From Pseudomonadota bacterium (GTDB taxonomy: Bacteria > Desulfobacterota > Anaeroferrophillalia > Anaeroferrophillales > Anaeroferrophillaceae): a DNA stretch of 7,119 nt. The notes beneath the pieces are model-generated. The model did not search any database. It worked only from the letters and a program-made list of their open reading frames with translations, and was not told the origin of the DNA. The position numbers were made by a program, and so were the translations under genes. The stretch is from contig DQWO01000050.1 of assembly GCA_011042595.1 (NCBI GenBank), forward strand, positions 1 through 7,119. The letters run 5' to 3'. Shown piece by piece: positions 6,850 to 7,119 of the stretch (positions are counted from its first letter, which is position 1; every line of letters begins with the position of its first letter).

Positions 6850-7119
6850 CCAATTTTTCTACCAGCTTTTTAGCCTCAGGAGTTAATTTTTTAGGGATAT
6901 TTACCGCAATTTCAATAATCTCATCACCATAGTTTTCCGTTTTATTTTTTTTAACCCCCTTCCCCTGCAAACGAAATTTCTGACCAGGCTGAGTTCCCGG
7001 AGGCAGGGTCAAAACCGCTTTACCATCGAAGGTAGGCACATCAACTCGACCACCAAGGATAGCCGTCGTTAGCGGAACAGTCACCTTACAGTGGAGGTTA
7101 TGACCTTTCATCGTAAATA
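6818..7119 (-). CDS. DnaJ/CbpA-type co-chaperone, C-terminal part (5' end beyond the window)
   Basis: Only the last 100 or so residues are present; the frame stays open to the right edge, so the Met at 7111 is internal. The visible part is the second peptide-binding C-terminal domain of a class I/II J-protein: F-x-x-x-G-x-x-L near the edge, then VPLTTAILGG, a VDVPTFDGK strand, PPGTQPGQKFRLQGKGV, and a closing VNIPKKLTPEAKKLVEKL helix. J-proteins bind unfolded polypeptides and pass them to DnaK while stimulating its ATPase in the cytoplasm. Whether this is DnaJ itself (with a zinc region) or the shorter CbpA/DnaJ2 type cannot be told, as the J domain is outside the window. No dimerisation tail of the long DnaJ type follows; the protein stops shortly after the last helix, which slightly favours the CbpA type. 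It is probably co-transcribed with comEC. Confidence 0.93.
   Translation of the reverse strand, partial: FTMKGHNLHCKVTVPLTTAILGGRVDVPTFDGKAVLTLPPGTQPGQKFRLQGKGVKKNKTENYGDEIIEIAVNIPKKLTPEAKKLVEKLDAVIYRSGKR

Noticed and set aside
6818..7111. Stand-alone 97-aa protein starting at the ATG at 7111
   Set aside because: The frame continues open past this Met to the window edge, and the residues before it fit the DnaJ C-terminal domain consensus, so it is the end of a longer gene.

Overview
This window looks like chromosomal DNA from a Gram-negative bacterium of moderate GC content. The Cys-rich HisRS and the gene style suggest the Desulfobacterota (former Deltaproteobacteria), but this placement is a weak inference. 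There are no phage, IS, CRISPR, rRNA or tRNA signals. Five of the six genes lie on the minus strand in a tightly packed series. One gene on the plus strand converges on them from the left.

Layout on the minus strand, in transcription order from the right edge: the 3' end of a DnaJ/CbpA-type co-chaperone gene (cut by the window edge); comEC, overlapping it by up to 32 bp and encoding a DNA-uptake channel protein whose metallo-beta-lactamase-like domain has lost its metal-binding motifs; a 157-bp gap with a promoter-like sequence and nine and a half copies of a 7-bp tandem repeat; hisS (histidyl-tRNA synthetase); a small uncharacterised gene (161 aa) overlapping hisS; and a 506-aa gene joined to it by a TAATG stop/start overlap. 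The last three read as one translationally coupled unit.

On the left, an AT-rich 242-bp region with a promoter-like sequence precedes a gamma-glutamylcyclotransferase-fold gene (AIG2/GGCT-like) on the plus strand. Its 3' end overlaps the 3' end of the 506-aa gene by 51 bp, tail to tail.

The most interesting signal is this convergent pair. The 506-aa protein is not a family I can name with certainty, but it carries a GIEMEF motif followed by strand and His/Asn/Glu motifs in the order expected of the glutamine-synthetase-like carboxylate-amine ligases (GCS2/amidoligase group). Its neighbour has the fold of an enzyme that cleaves gamma-glutamyl amides by cyclisation. A make/break pair for an unknown gamma-glutamyl-type amide is a testable idea, not a demonstrated one. 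The other points worth attention are the dead-looking nuclease domain of ComEC and the variable-looking repeat array that would lie in the hisS leader.
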